A stretch of DNA of 64,000 bases from positions 5,532,585 through 5,596,584 of the forward strand of contig NC_062978.1 of NCBI RefSeq assembly GCF_023078275.1. The letters are read 5' to 3'. Positions 9,193 to 20,335 of the stretch are shown piece by piece (position 1 is the first letter of the stretch; each line of letters opens with the position of its first letter). The translations under genes were made by a program, and so were the position numbers. The DNA comes from Leguminivora glycinivorella. Lineage: Eukaryota > Arthropoda > Insecta > Lepidoptera > Tortricidae. The notes under the pieces are model-generated. The model had not been told where the DNA came from. It ran no database searches and saw only the letters and a program-made list of their open reading frames with translations.

Positions 9193-10312
9193 GAAACAAA
9201 CCAGAATAGATCTGCAATAAGTATATTAATTTCGACATACCTTTGAATTAGCATGCCACTTGCATCTTTTGTGCACTGGCAATCGGTAATATCGTTGATT
9301 AAACTACACCCCATCTCCGTGACGTCCCATTAGTATTAGTACCCTGCCGCAGGCATCAGTTAAGATAACGCACCCTACCCGCAATGATATTTACATTCAA
9401 TTTAAACGTCGGTATGACGTGTGGCGGGGTGAAGTAAACACCTCAAATTTGAACCGACGTATATTGCACTTGAGCATACAGTGTAAGAGGGCAAATCTTG
9501 CGTTAGATTTAATTTATGACTTGTGAGTGTATGAGTGCAAGGACGCAATCTAGCGAAAGTTATTATATTCTCTATATACCGCGAATATTCGCAAAGGTTG
9601 TGTACACACATGTGGGGATACGGCGAATGTTTGCGACGGCATCTCTTGCTACCCAATGACGGCATAACCACAGTATAAGGACGACTCAGTAGTTAATCGG
9701 TATTTGGCTCTTTCGCATGCGCCGCGCGCGACACCGCAGCGCCACGGAGCGTACTGACGCGACCGGCATCCTCCGGTTCCACATGTACTTTCTGCACCTC
9801 GCTGCGTGCGAGCGCTACTCAAGGACAAACCGCGCGACGCAAAATTTGTTAGAAGAATTATTACTGGTTTTATACTGTGGCATAACTAATGTTCGCGCGG
9901 CGAATGTTTGCGTATCTCGCCACGCAACGACGACGCCATCTCAAATGTTTGCCAAATTCCTGTGTGGATGCAGCGTTTCATGCTGCTTGACGAATGTATG
10001 GTAAATGTTTCGCCGGCATTATTTTGGTTTTTAGGGGGGTGATGATATCAAAATTGGGGGGAGTGGAGTGGTCGGTGGTGATAGCAATGTTATTAAACTT
10101 ATCGTTTGATCAGCTACCATCACCATCACTGTCGGACTAGCCGGGAGCCCCTTTGACGTCGACTATGCAAAAGGGGTGCAAGGGAATGTTGCATCGAAAA
10201 CCTACCTGACTACTGTCTTAAGATGAATGACGCTATTTATGATTATGGGGAATTGAAACTTACAACTTTGGATAGGATTTAATAGGGTTGAGTAATAGAG
10301 CTGCTTAAATGA
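9193..10312. other. Non-coding stretch with GC-rich degraded repeat
   Basis: No gene supported. GGCGAATGTTTGCG occurs at about 9623 and 9899, each followed shortly by a GCCATCTC/GGCATCTC word, suggesting a degraded foldback element between about 9570 and 10015. An 89-residue and a 95-residue frame here have no recognisable domain. Confidence 0.4.
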
Positions 10313-10722
10313 TTTTTCCCCTCACTAGCTCGGAAACACGTGTTTTGTCCTTTAATACCAGCGGGTAAAAACGCATTTTATCCACTAGTGGGTAAAGTAA
10401 TTTGACCTTGAATAAAGTCAAATTTACTGCTTTAAAATTGATAAAAGTAGGTGAATCTAGAAATAAAGATGATTTACCACCTGTAGAACTACTGGAAGCA
10501 GTGATAAACGCATTTTTTGCGTTGTAGTTTCCTCGCTATAGTCAGGGGAAAAGTTTTGTGTTATACTCGGGTGCAATGCAAATGTATTTTACTTCTCGTG
10601 TGTTGAAAAACGAGTAAGTGAAAGGATTCTATAGTTGAACCACGAGCGAAGCGAGTGGTTCGAGAATAGAATCCACACTCGGCGTTAAAATACAACTTTG
10701 CCCCTTTGTATAACAAATGACT
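10313..10722 (+). mobile_element. Foldback repeat 'CCCCTCACTAGCTCGG', tandem copy A
   Basis: It starts TTTTCCCCTCACTAGCTCGG and runs through GTCCTTTAATACCAGCGGG and TTTGACCTTGAATAAAGTC to a hairpin block around ACCACGAGCGAAGCGAGTGG, ending CACACTCGGCGTTAAAATAC. It is directly followed by copy B. A third copy lies inverted at 39321-39790. No protein is encoded. Confidence 0.8.
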
Positions 10723-11160
10723 ATTTCCCCTCACTAGCTCGGAAACACGTGTTTTGTCCTTTAATACCAGCGGGTAAAAACGCATTTTATCCACTAGTGG
10801 GTAAAGTAATTTGACCTTGAATAAAGTCAAATTAACGGCTTTAAAATTGATAAAAGTAGGTGAATCTAGTAATAAAGACGATTTACCACTGCACCTGTGG
10901 AACTACTGGAAGCAGTGATAAACGCATTTTTTTGCGTTGTATTAGTTTCCTCGCTATAGTGAGGGGAAAAATTTTGTGTTACACTCGGGTGCAAATGTAT
11001 TTTACTTCTCGTGTGTTAAAAAACTCGCAAGTTCAGGATTCTATTCTCGAACCACTCGCTTCGCTCGTGGTTCAACTATAGAATCCTTTCACTTGCTCGT
11101 TTTTCAATTCCACACTCGGCGTTAAAATACAACTTTGCCCCCTTGTATTGTAAATAACTA
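10723..11160 (+). mobile_element. Foldback repeat 'CCCCTCACTAGCTCGG', tandem copy B
   Basis: Its first two-thirds closely match copy A. Its hairpin block lies in the opposite direction (GAACCACTCGCTTCGCTCG here, ACCACGAGCGAAGCGAGTGG in A), while the sequence on both sides keeps the same direction. Confidence 0.8.
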
Positions 11161-11460
11161 TTCTTCACTATTATTTACAAGGATTTATCAGATTTGTTTT
11201 TTAGGTCCAGGTGACTTACCAGTCTTACCACGTCACTGCTATATCATTTATACCTGTATATTCTTGTTGGCACAATGAATAGGTACCTACTTCGTTGGCA
11301 CGTAAGCGCCAGGAGATAGCGCGCGTTGCACCTCGGAGACCAAAGATAAGAATAGGTAACTTCGTACAGCAAAATCTGTAAACAGAATCGAGCTTATGGT
11401 AAAGTACAGTAATGTTATTCATAAATTTTACTTAGCTGTTTTTTAACCTACAATATAATA
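11161..11460. other. Non-coding stretch
   Basis: No gene or repeat recognised. Confidence 0.4.
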
Positions 11461-11890
11461 CGAGTAGTCTTCAATGCCCAATTACCGCGCATAAGTTTTA
11501 GTGTTTTTAATCCTTATTTAATAATTATCATAAATAAAAATATAATTTGACGGCCATAATATAATTAACTTATTTAATTTATTTTCTATTAATTGAAAAA
11601 CCTAAATTATATAAGCAATTTATAGATTCATATAGATAGTAATCTTATAGAAATTAATTTTGAAATACATGTTGATTTAATGTTGTAAATATCGAAATAG
11701 ATTTAATAATTTTAATTGTATCTTTAATTTAATTTAATTTTTTATATTTAATTTAATGTCTGAATTTTATCTTTATTTTTAAATTTTTATTGACGATTTT
11801 TCAATGTTTAAATTCTGTGCTTTTATTTTTATTGTAATGTATATATCTATGGGTCATTTGCCTAAAATAAAATCTTTGATTTGATATTTT
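11461..11890. other. Very AT-rich tract, possible retroelement 3' UTR
   Basis: It ends CTATGGGTCATTTGCC then AAAATAAAATC and TTTGATTTGAT, which resembles a polyadenylated LINE tail (AATAAA-like signal plus a TTTGAT tract). No coding part is visible. Confidence 0.35.
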
Positions 11891-12487
11891 AATAGCGAGC
11901 TTAGCTAAGACGCCAAAAGTTGGTGCCTTAGCGAACGAAACGAAAACCTATCTTTGAGATAGGTACGTAGCTATTTTCATACCTCCATTATTTTACTTTC
12001 AACTGGCCTTTTCTATCGGTCGTCTTTTGAACAGCCCCTCAGGTGTGTTAAAACAGTAAAAATGCATTTATTTCTACCTTCTTATGAAAGTTAAGGCCGC
12101 CTTATGTTTTGAGTGACAAATCCAATTTCATTCTCGACTGCCCCTGCCCGCCCCGCGCCCCGCGGACCGATCAGACCTTATCCAAATTGGATCTTGAATA
12201 ATAAAGAATCGGGCCGATTGGATTTTATTCCTTAAATTCAATTAGCACGAGGGTCGTGTGTGACTGCAGACGAAAGATAGAGGCATATTATCGTATTAAA
12301 AGGGTCGCATGGGTTTATTTTGGACGGAGTGTACTTTAAGCTGAAGACTAAATCGCAAATCACAACACCCTCCATTTTATCGGATTAATCTTTTTAAATC
12401 TATTTTATACCGAACTTAGAAATGCTTATTAAAATGATTTATAAACACCAAAAACATTAAGTTGGAATATTTACAAACGTTTATAAA
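11891..12487. other. Unique non-coding stretch
   Basis: No gene. A locally GC-rich part (about 12130-12190, CCCCGCCC-type words) and the absence of a second copy make it a candidate for host unique DNA. I see no specific site. Confidence 0.4.
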
Positions 12488-12757
12488 TAAATAAAATAAA
12501 ATAAAAAAATAAATAAATATTATAGGGCATTCTTACACAGATTGACTGAGGCCCACGGTAAGCTCAAGAAGGCTTGTGTTGTGGTTACTCAGACAACGAT
12601 ATATATAATATATAAATACTTATATACATAGAAAACATCCATGACTCAGGAACAAATATCTGTGCTCATCGCAAAAATAAATGCCCTTACCGGGATTCGA
12701 ACCCGGGACCGCGGCGCAGCAGGCAGGGTCACTACTGACTGCGCCAGACCGGTCGTC
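12488..12757 (-). mobile_element. tRNA-derived SINE, full-length copy
   Basis: Read on the minus strand it begins with CCGGTCTGGCGCAGTCAGTA, an A-box-like start, and has a B box (GGTTCGAATCC, complement at about 12693-12704). The body carries GTTCCTGAGTCATGGATG and GAGCTTACCGTGGGCCTCAG, ending in an AAATAAATA tail at 12488-12517. Pol III transcription from the internal promoter and LINE-borrowed retrotransposition are family knowledge. Other copies are at 17597, 33745 and 54225, with fragments at 14288, 57683 and 61027. Confidence 0.85.
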
Positions 12758-13526
12758 TGAAGAATATTTTAATAATTTAACCATTTTAAAAGATACCAAC
12801 CAGTTGTTTCTATTTTACAGTTAAGTCGAAGTCATAGAGTAACACCGACCTAAGCTGACCTCAATAATGGCATTAATTCCTAATGCATGTTTTAATCTGT
12901 TCTCCATATAAGTTGCCTTGTTTTGAACTTCTCTAACGGTTCTTTGCTCTTTATTCCTTCGGTCATCCAAGTTGACAAATTTTTTTCATTGTCATATTTT
13001 TTGGAATCTAGTACCTACTGCCATTTTATTACTTATCTGTGTGGATAAAGTATCCGTCACGCTTTGGCAAGTATGTCAGTGTGAGAGTGACAGATGTCTT
13101 AATCCACATTATGATAAGTGATAAAGTGATAACATACACCGGCGGAAACAGTAAAAAAATAAAAGAGCGTGATTTTTATAACAAAAAAAGTTTATGAATT
13201 TCTAAGCGTCTTTTATTTGATATTTTTCGTCTTCGTACAAAAAATGCTGTACGAGTAGATTATCTTCTTAGGCCAGAACCAAAATATACCACAATAATGG
13301 AGATGAAACAGTCACCAAATTAAATGAGAATTAATGTTAGTTTCGAGACTTGCTAATGGAAAAATATTGTTAGTTAGATTCTACATATTGAATGTTTTGT
13401 AAACATCAGCTAAGTCCGAGATTTTAAGAGACATTCGAATTAAAAGCATTATCTTGTCTCTCAAAGTTAACGTGTTATATTTTATAAAAAGCTTAAGTAT
13501 AATAGTTATAATTTATATAAGGAACT
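12758..13526. other. Non-coding stretch
   Basis: No gene, RNA or repeat that I can support. Confidence 0.45.
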
Positions 13527-14075
13527 CAAAAAACCGGCCAAGAGCGTGTCGGGCCACGCTCAGTGTAGGGTTCCGTAGTTTTCCGTATTTTTCTCAAAAA
13601 CTACTGAACCTATCAAGTTCAAAACAATTTTCCTAGAAAGTTTTTATAAAGTTCTACTTTTGCGATTTTTTTCATATTTTTTAAACATACGGTTCAAAAG
13701 TTAGAGGGGGGGGACGCACTTTTTTTTCCTTTAGGAGCGATTATTTCCGAAAATATTAATATTATCAAAAAACGATCTTAGTAAACCCTTATTCATTTTT
13801 AAATACCTATCCAACAATATATCACACGTTGGGGTTGAAATGAAAAAAAATATCAGCCCCCACTTTACATGTAGGGGGGGTACCCTAATAAAACATCTTT
13901 TTCCATTTTTTATTTTTGCACTTTGTTGGCGTGATTGATATACATTTTGGTACCAAATTTCAGCTTTCTAGTGCTTACGGTTACTGAGATTATCCGCGGA
14001 CGGACGGACGGACGGACGGACAGACAGACATGGCGAAACTATAAGGGTTCCTAGTTGACTACGGAACCCTAAAAA
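13527..14075 (-). mobile_element. AGGGTTCCGTAG repeat family, copy 2
   Basis: Same family as 1391-1941 in reverse: it starts AAAACCGGCCAAGAGCGTGT and ends ACTACGGAACCCTAAAAA. It closely resembles copy 3 at 16423-16973. Confidence 0.85.
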
Positions 14076-14535
14076 AGGTGTCAACTGTCAGTTACTCAGA
14101 TCTGTAACTGTCAATGTTATTCAACACTCCATTTGTAGGTTCTAATCGCATTCAAATAATATTTGTGTACTTTTGTAAACATTTTTACAAATTGTGCAAA
14201 ACCTTATAATTCACTTTGAATGTAAAGATAGTTGTAGGTAAGTAATTGATTTACTTTAAAACCACTCTAGACATAGTTAGTTAGTATAGCTGTGTAAGAA
14301 TGTCCTATAATATTTATTCAATTTTATAGTTACCTTGTATGAATATTCACGTATCATACTTCTAGGTGATTTCTTGTTTATTTATATTGCAGTAATAACA
14401 GTTATGCATACAATTATGTAAATAATGGTGTTTATATTAGTCTGCTAATTCGAAACATGCACTTGACATTCTTACTTGTAAGTAAGAATTGATATTGAAA
14501 TTAAATCTTAGCTCTTTCACGAAGGTAAAGTTCTC
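14076..14535. other. Non-coding stretch with SINE tail fragment
   Basis: Mostly unrecognised AT-rich DNA. Positions 14288-14320 match the SINE 3' end (TGTGTAAGAATGTCCTATAA), without the tRNA-like head. Confidence 0.5.
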
Positions 14536-14665
14536 ATAACCCCCCCCCCCCCCCCCCCCCGACATAGTGGACCGATTTTCATGAAACATGACTAAGAACA
14601 CTCCCGACTAACTCAACTCAACTTTCAAACGAAAAAACTTAATATAAATCGGTTCCCCAAGCTAG
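14536..14665 (+). mobile_element. GACATAGTGGACCGATTTTC repeat, copy 1
   Basis: A run of 21 C at 14540-14560 leads into GACATAGTGGACCGATTTTC and AAGAACACTCCCGACTAA. Related copies are at 40080-40249 (same direction) and 44720-45005 (reverse, longest). The C run corresponds to a poly-A or mixed tract in the other copies. Confidence 0.6.
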
Positions 14666-15467
14666 ACGAACAGAAATAAAAATCTATGAAAATAATTATG
14701 TTAGAGTTTCAAATTTCTAAATGTCATTTTTCAATAAAGGTCTTAGTCAAGTTACAAAGCTAAAGCCAGTAATTAACCTCAGTCCATTAAACTGTAATAA
14801 ATTGCGATATTATCGGCTGCATGTGACATTACATCGAAATCTACTCAAAGTAATGGAAGCGATTTAAAGAGAATCGGAGCGATAAGAGTGTTTTATAAAA
14901 GGGTCCGTTCAGATTAGGACCGCTATATTTCTAAGGCAATTAAAATATTATTAATGTGTATTAAGCCTATCACGTCACGTTTAATTGGTCTGAAGTTTAA
15001 AGCCGCTTATCTTGAAGCCGATTGCACGAACGCCAAAGATTTCGATGGTTAGGATAAGGCAAACTCAAAATTATTGTAGAAAAAGTACCATTTTTTACAT
15101 CAGCATTGTTGAAATTTATAATTATAATAATTTTGACTTATTATTCTTGTTTCTTGCGCCTTGGTGGAACGCTGCAATGCGATTGGTTGATGAGTACGCA
15201 TCGCGCGCGCGATTGGTATCATAGATTGCACGCTTGGCTCGCTTCGCGCATAAAAGCGACAATGGTCACTGTAGGTACTGGCAGCATTTTTAGTAAGTAC
15301 CAGTTTATGTTCATATAGTCTTACTTTAGACCATATGTCAGGCAGGTCCTTACATAGTAATATAAATATCAATGACGAACGCTATTTAACTTTCGTTCCG
15401 TAGATTTTAAATGTTAAAGTAACTTGCAGCAAGTTCAGAGAGCGGAGTTTTTGAACAAATGTACTTA
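14666..15467. other. Non-coding stretch
   Basis: No gene supported. The open frames near 15012-15372 overlap on both strands and have no domain. Confidence 0.45.
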
Positions 15468-15468
15468 A

Positions 15469-15619
15469 CGCCGTGGCTTGCGTAGGCGATGGTCGCGCGA
15501 TGGTCGCGCGACGGCGATGCGACGCATACGAAATCAAACCTTATCGATATGGAAGTATGAGACGCGACGGCGACGGTGGCGCGACGGTCGCGCGACCGTC
15601 GCCCAAGCAAGACACGGCG
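15469..15619. mobile_element. MITE with TAA target duplication (PIF/Harbinger-like)
   Basis: The ends CGCCGTGGCTTGCGTAGGCG and its imperfect complement CAAGCAAGACACGGCG are flanked by TAA at 15466-15468 and 15620-15622. The GC-rich interior repeats GGTCGCGCGA. A TWA-type duplication is the hallmark of PIF/Harbinger elements. Confidence 0.65.
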
Positions 15620-15749
15620 TAACGCTTTTATTTATACCTTCGAAGACCGGAAAAATTATGTGACACGCTCTTATGGCTCTACAAATAAGATCGTTCATGT
15701 TATAGATTAGATAGCATAATTGCAAATGACATCCAGCCCCTCTAACACC

Positions 15750-15822
15750 ACTTGCCTTGTCGCGCGCGAGTCCATACTTGAAGTCGCGCTTGATGTATGG
15801 ACTCGCGCGCGACAAGGCAAGT
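15750..15822. repeat. Perfect 28-bp inverted repeat, 17-bp spacer
   Basis: ACTTGCCTTGTCGCGCGCGA and on to 15777 is mirrored exactly at 15795-15822. The spacer is TTGAAGTCGCGCTTGAT. Probably a small foldback element. Confidence 0.85.
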
Positions 15823-16422
15823 TGTGCTAAGGGTCAGGTATATACTGGTACGCTTAAGCTTCGTTAGTTTGACGGAAGAGCGTAGAGAGAGCTAGCTAGA
15901 GCGTATTTATGTTTTATGTGGTACGTTTTGCTTGAGAACGCCACATATGGTCTGTAGCACACTGTCCTTATGGCTTAAACTCACATAATATGGTGTTAAT
16001 TGAAACAGCATGCTCCGTTGGTTCACACTTCGTAAGACCCTGGACTGTTCATGAAGATAACTGTAAGTCAACACACTAAGAGCTATATTTGATTGGCTGA
16101 CTCATTAAAAGGATTACAACAGACAGTACCGTTTTTTGTCCATTACACGTCCATTAATATCAAACTGTAAGCATAACAAAACGTATGCTAATTATTAGAA
16201 TTACATGTACAGGCACAGACAAGATGATATTGCGGTATTAGAAGGTTAGGTATATCATGAAATAGTAGTTAGCAATATTAAAACAGAATAACTTTATTAC
16301 TAACTGGAAATTAGTAATAATGTCATAAACATTTATTGGCCTGATTTCTGCGCTTTTGCAAGAACTTAATTAACAACAAAACTAAAGTTCCTTTGAAGTC
16401 ATGTTCTTATAGAAACTAAATT
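15823..16422. other. Non-coding stretch
   Basis: No gene, RNA or repeat that I can support. Confidence 0.45.
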
Positions 16423-16973
16423 AAAAAACCGGCCAAGAGCATGTCGGGCCACGCTCAGTGTAGGGTTCCGTAGTTTTCCGTATTTTTCTCAAAAACTACT
16501 GAACCTATCAAGTTCAAAACTAGAAAGTCTTTATGAAGTTCTACTTTTGTGATTTTTTTCATATTTTTTAAACATATGGTTCAAAAGTTAGAGGGGGGGG
16601 GGCACATTTTTTTTCCTTTAGAGGCGATTATTTCCGAAACTATTAATATTATCAAAAAACCATTTTAGTAAACCCTTATTCAAAATACCTATCCAATAAT
16701 ATATCACACGATGGGGTTGGAATAAAAAAAAAATCTGTTCCCACTTTACATGTAGGGGGGGTACGCTAACAAAACATTTTTTTCCACTTTTTATTTTACC
16801 ACTTTGTCGGCGTGATTGATATACATATTGGTACCAAATTTCAGCTTTCTAGTGCTAACGGTCGCTGAGATTATCCTCGGACGGACGGATGGACGGACGG
16901 ACAGACGGACAGACGGACAGACAGACATGGCGAAACTATAAGGGTTCCTAGTTGACTACGGAACCCTAAAAAG
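16423..16973 (-). mobile_element. AGGGTTCCGTAG repeat family, copy 3
   Basis: It starts AAAACCGGCCAAGAGCATGT and ends ACTACGGAACCCTAAAAA. Same direction as copy 2, with a GGAC/GGACA tract at about 16880-16920. Confidence 0.85.
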
Positions 16974-17011
16974 AATGTATTGTATACGTTCTATATATAG
17001 CTTTCATCTAG

Positions 17012-17133
17012 CTATAGCTGGTCGCGCGATAGACGATAAAATATCAGGCCGTCCCTATCGCACTTACAAATAGTGTGCGATAGGGACGGCCTGCTATTTT
17101 ATCATTTATCGCGCGACCATAATTGCCTGCCTG
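17012..17133. mobile_element. Foldback element 'GGTCGCGCGATA', copy 1
   Basis: Long inverted arms: GGTCGCGCGATAGACGATAA leads to CAGGCCGTCCCTATCGCAC, a short ACAAATAGT centre, then the complement ending CGCGCGACCA and GCCTGCC. Other copies are at 52575 and 59992, with fragments near 20163 and 53075. Confidence 0.8.
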
Positions 17134-17374
17134 AACGTTCATTTATATACACCTTATATTATATTAACCTCGTAAGGCCACCATAGTTAGTTATCCTATT
17201 TTCAATTTGAACCCTGTTATTTATATATGTAAATTGGTAAGAATTTCGAGTGTTTCAAAAACCAATGAAACAAAAGAAATGCTACGTTTAAAAGATTCAA
17301 ATTACTTAGGTTGCAACAACTATGTACATTGTAATGTACATTGGGCCTTACGAGGTTAAAATACTGAATGTTAG
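17134..17374. other. Non-coding stretch
   Basis: No gene. The open frame on the minus strand is low-complexity and unsupported. Confidence 0.4.
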
Positions 17375-17531
17375 GGATGAGTGTTGATGGACGCAGAGGG
17401 AGAAGTAAATCCAAACAACGATGGGATGACAAAGAGATAATAAGTGAGTAAGTGGTGAGATGTCGAAAGATAGAGGAAGATGAATGTAACTTGTACCAAC
17501 CCCGTGGGATAAGGGTAGGAGGAAGAAGAAA
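17375..17531 (+). mobile_element. RTE-type LINE 3' fragment
   Basis: The + strand frame reads VDGRRGRSKSKQRWDD, matching the end of the RTE-type protein seen on the minus strand at 31168-31462 (VDGWRGKGKPKQRWMD). It then runs through CCCCGTGGGATAAGGGTAGG to a GGAAGAAGAA tail. Only the last few dozen codons remain. Confidence 0.7.
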
Positions 17532-17935
17532 GTTAGTGCGCTTTCACATTATCTGATCCGATATCGGATGTAGGACCGATATCCCACATATTTGACAACC
17601 GGTCTGGCGTAGTTGATAGTGACCCTGCCTGCTACGCCGCGGTCCCGGGTTCGAATCCCAGTAGGGGCATTTATTTGTGTGATAAGCACAGATATTTGTT
17701 CCTGAGTCATGGATGTTTTCTATGTAGGTATATAAATATTTATATATTATATATATCGTTGTCTGAGTACCTATAACACAAGCCTTCTTGAGCTTACCGT
17801 GGGCCTCAGTCAATCTGTGTAAGATTGTCCTATAATATTTATTTATATTTATTTATTTGAGCCGCCATCTTTGATTTTTGCCTTTGAAATGCTTTCTACA
17901 TCCGATATCGAATCGGATAATGTGAAAACTCACTT
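17532..17935. mobile_element. MITE 'GATCCGATATCGGATGTAGG', split by a SINE
   Basis: Left part TTAGTGCGCTTTCACATTAT plus CCGATATCGGATGTAGG (17532-17596); right part GCCGCCATCTTTGATTTTTG to ATCGGATAATGTGAAAACTC (17859-17935). The ends are inverted repeats. A second, unsplit copy starts at 63813 and runs off the window. Confidence 0.8.
17597..17858 (+). mobile_element. tRNA-derived SINE, full-length copy
   Basis: A-box-like TGGCGTAGTTG at 17605-17615, B box GGTTCGAATCC at 17648-17658, body with GTTCCTGAGTCATGGATG, and an ATTTATTTATATTTATTT tail. It sits inside the MITE above, flanked by ATTTGA-like words that could be its target duplication. Confidence 0.88.
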
Positions 17936-18750
17936 ATACTGAACAAACAAACGGACGCAGCAGGGATTTTGTTTTATATTTATTACTAAATTAACTACGA
18001 CTCGCTCCCATGAATGAATAGCTACTAGTCCGCCAACACTGGTCACTGCAGTCGCGTGATGTTAGTTAATTAAACTTTAAGCTTAACGGAAAATTTAATT
18101 TCCGGAGCGCACCAAGGGATCGTGTTTCTCTTATTTTGTTTATTGCAAACTTGCTCATTCAACTCTATAGAGATTCTTTTTGTTTACAGCATTTCCTTAA
18201 TTTAAGTCAGGCCATCTGGGGTTTACAATTATGGTATTTGGACTGTGTTACGCACCAAGCTTATAATTATTTGAAGGATAGTTACAATGAGGAGGCACAC
18301 TTAAAGGTTATGATAGATTTAGGTTATGATTTTATAAACCTTACAAACAAACATCATCGTTTTAGATCAAACACGTAGTTGGTACTTAATTCGGATTGGT
18401 CATGGCTCGATGAAGAATTGAACATAATATCTCGTAGTTAACTATAGCTCGCGTTTTCATATTTTGTTAGATTGCGATATTCGTTTTTAATTTAGGAAAT
18501 TTAATCATATTTCTTATCAGTATTACGATCTCATTCGATTGGGTTTATTAGGGCTGGTCTGGTATGTCATTATCAATCGATGTTCCCTTTTGGATGAATC
18601 TGCCTGTGTACATTGTACAGTGAATGTTATTTGTAACCAGGTATAATATTTAATATACTGTTTACATTTACATACAGTATACTAACATGGTTTGTAATAT
18701 TAGTCTAGCGCCATTTTTGAATTATAAAAATGTTTCAATAAAGGTCTTTT
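17936..18750. other. Non-coding stretch
   Basis: No gene supported. An 80-residue open frame at 18136-18378 has no domain or neighbouring exon signals that I can see. Confidence 0.4.
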
Positions 18751-19840
18751 CAGACAATGTGACGTTAATTATCTCTTTCCAAAGACCGATGTGCATTCTT
18801 TACAGCCCTTTAACCGCACAAGATTTGCAATATGTCTCCAAATAGGTACAATAATTGTAACTACGTGTGCTAGGCGTGCGGCTGGCGTATGATGCGAGTA
18901 CCAGACCAGCAATGGCGTGCACCACCTTAAAGGCAATATCCGGCGCCCGGCGCGCCGCGCGGAAATGAACCGGAAACGGCGGTGTATTAAGCCGCAGGTA
19001 CGGCCCTTCAATTTATAAACGCTCCTCCTGAGCTCAGATATCCGGCGCAGTTAATTTGTAACTTGCACTATAAACAAACTGTTATTAGGTGGTTTATGAG
19101 ACGCAAAAACATATGAACTCCGTTTAGACAGATAAAGTCTAAGAAAAAAACGTACCTTCAGAACCAAGGATAATTTATACTTAGGATTTACAGTCTCCAT
19201 AAAAATCGTACCTACACATTTTTTTTCGCAATGTGTATTGACGTGATATCACGATATTAAAATGAAGAAGCATGTCACTTGTTCTTATAAATAAATTTTT
19301 CGAAACAGCGCCATCTAGTTTTAAGCTTGAAAGGCCCATACATTTCAGGGATACGCCTTATTGTATGGGCTTTGTTTGTCCCGTATTATATGGTCCTAGC
19401 TCAGAACCGTAAAGAAAAAGGTACGGTGGCTTACATGGGACCTTACCTTAGGGGCTTACCTTTGGGGGACGGACGCTCGGATAGATGGCGCTAATATTAA
19501 TATTTGACATTTTAACACATATCAAGTTAAGAATATAGGCCAAATTGTCAAAACTGAGGTTCAAAAGTTTCAAACCTGTGTCGAGAGATGGCAGTCTATG
19601 CACTGTGATTACACATTTTACTTTGGCAGTAACTCTATAATACTCGATCCTCTTTGATGAGAAGCTAAATTACCTGTTCAATAAGCTAGTGAAGATGATC
19701 AAAGACCGCTTTGATTAGGACTCTATAGGGCTTCTCTAGCAAAGGTAGACTTGGATAAGGTAATGGAAGTGTTCGATCCGCTAATGACCAATAGGACAAC
19801 CACACTGCCACAGTTTTTAGATAAATTAGTAAACTAGTAG
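18751..19840. other. Unique non-coding stretch, locally GC-rich
   Basis: No gene. About 18930-19040 is GC-rich with CGGCGCCCGGCGCGCCGCGC and no second copy in the window, so it may be host-specific non-coding DNA. Confidence 0.4.
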
Positions 19841-20335
19841 TAGTAATTTAGATAAGCGAAGACATTAACCAAAATTGCATTCTCCGCAAACAAAAGTTTT
19901 GCAAAGTCGATTTGATTTGGTGCGACGGTAAACATTGGTATCCCTTGGCATCCCCGTCAGTGACTTGAGATTGAAAGTGTCATCTATTGGGACACTGTCG
20001 ATCAGTGGGTACTTTAAGACACTAACTTACCCTACTCTCCCTCAATAACTCTCGTCCAGCACGGTAATTTAGATAAGCGCAAGCTTTTGCAAATCAAATA
20101 GTGCGATAGGTATCCCTTGATCGGTGACTTGAGATTGAAAGTGTCATTTGGGTACTTTAAGACACTATTTTATCGTCTATCGCGCGACTTTGTTTCCCGT
20201 GCAGATAGAATATTATGAAGTAATTTAGATAAGCGCAGATACCAAAATTGCATTCCCCAACAAAATAAAGTCCGCAAACAAAAGTTTGCAAATCCAATAT
20301 GATTTGGTGCGACGGTAAACATTGGCATCCCGGTG
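19840..20335. repeat. Local direct triplication, diverged
   Basis: Three related blocks begin with (A/T)TTAGATAAGCG: 19846-19950, 20067-20160 and 20220-20330. The first and third share CAAAATTGCATTC, CCGCAAACAAAAGTTT and TTTGGTGCGACGGTAAACAT. The first two are followed by GACTTGAGATTGAAAGTGTC. A fragment of the GGTCGCGCGATA family lies at about 20163-20188. Confidence 0.7.

Noticed and set aside
12660..12757. tRNA gene on the minus strand
   Set aside because: The same tRNA-like head is joined to a shared 3' body in several other copies, so it is a SINE.
14540..14560. Run of 21 C as a special structure (i-motif or promoter)
   Set aside because: It replaces the homopolymer tract present at the same place in other copies of the repeat, so it is simple slippage inside a mobile element.
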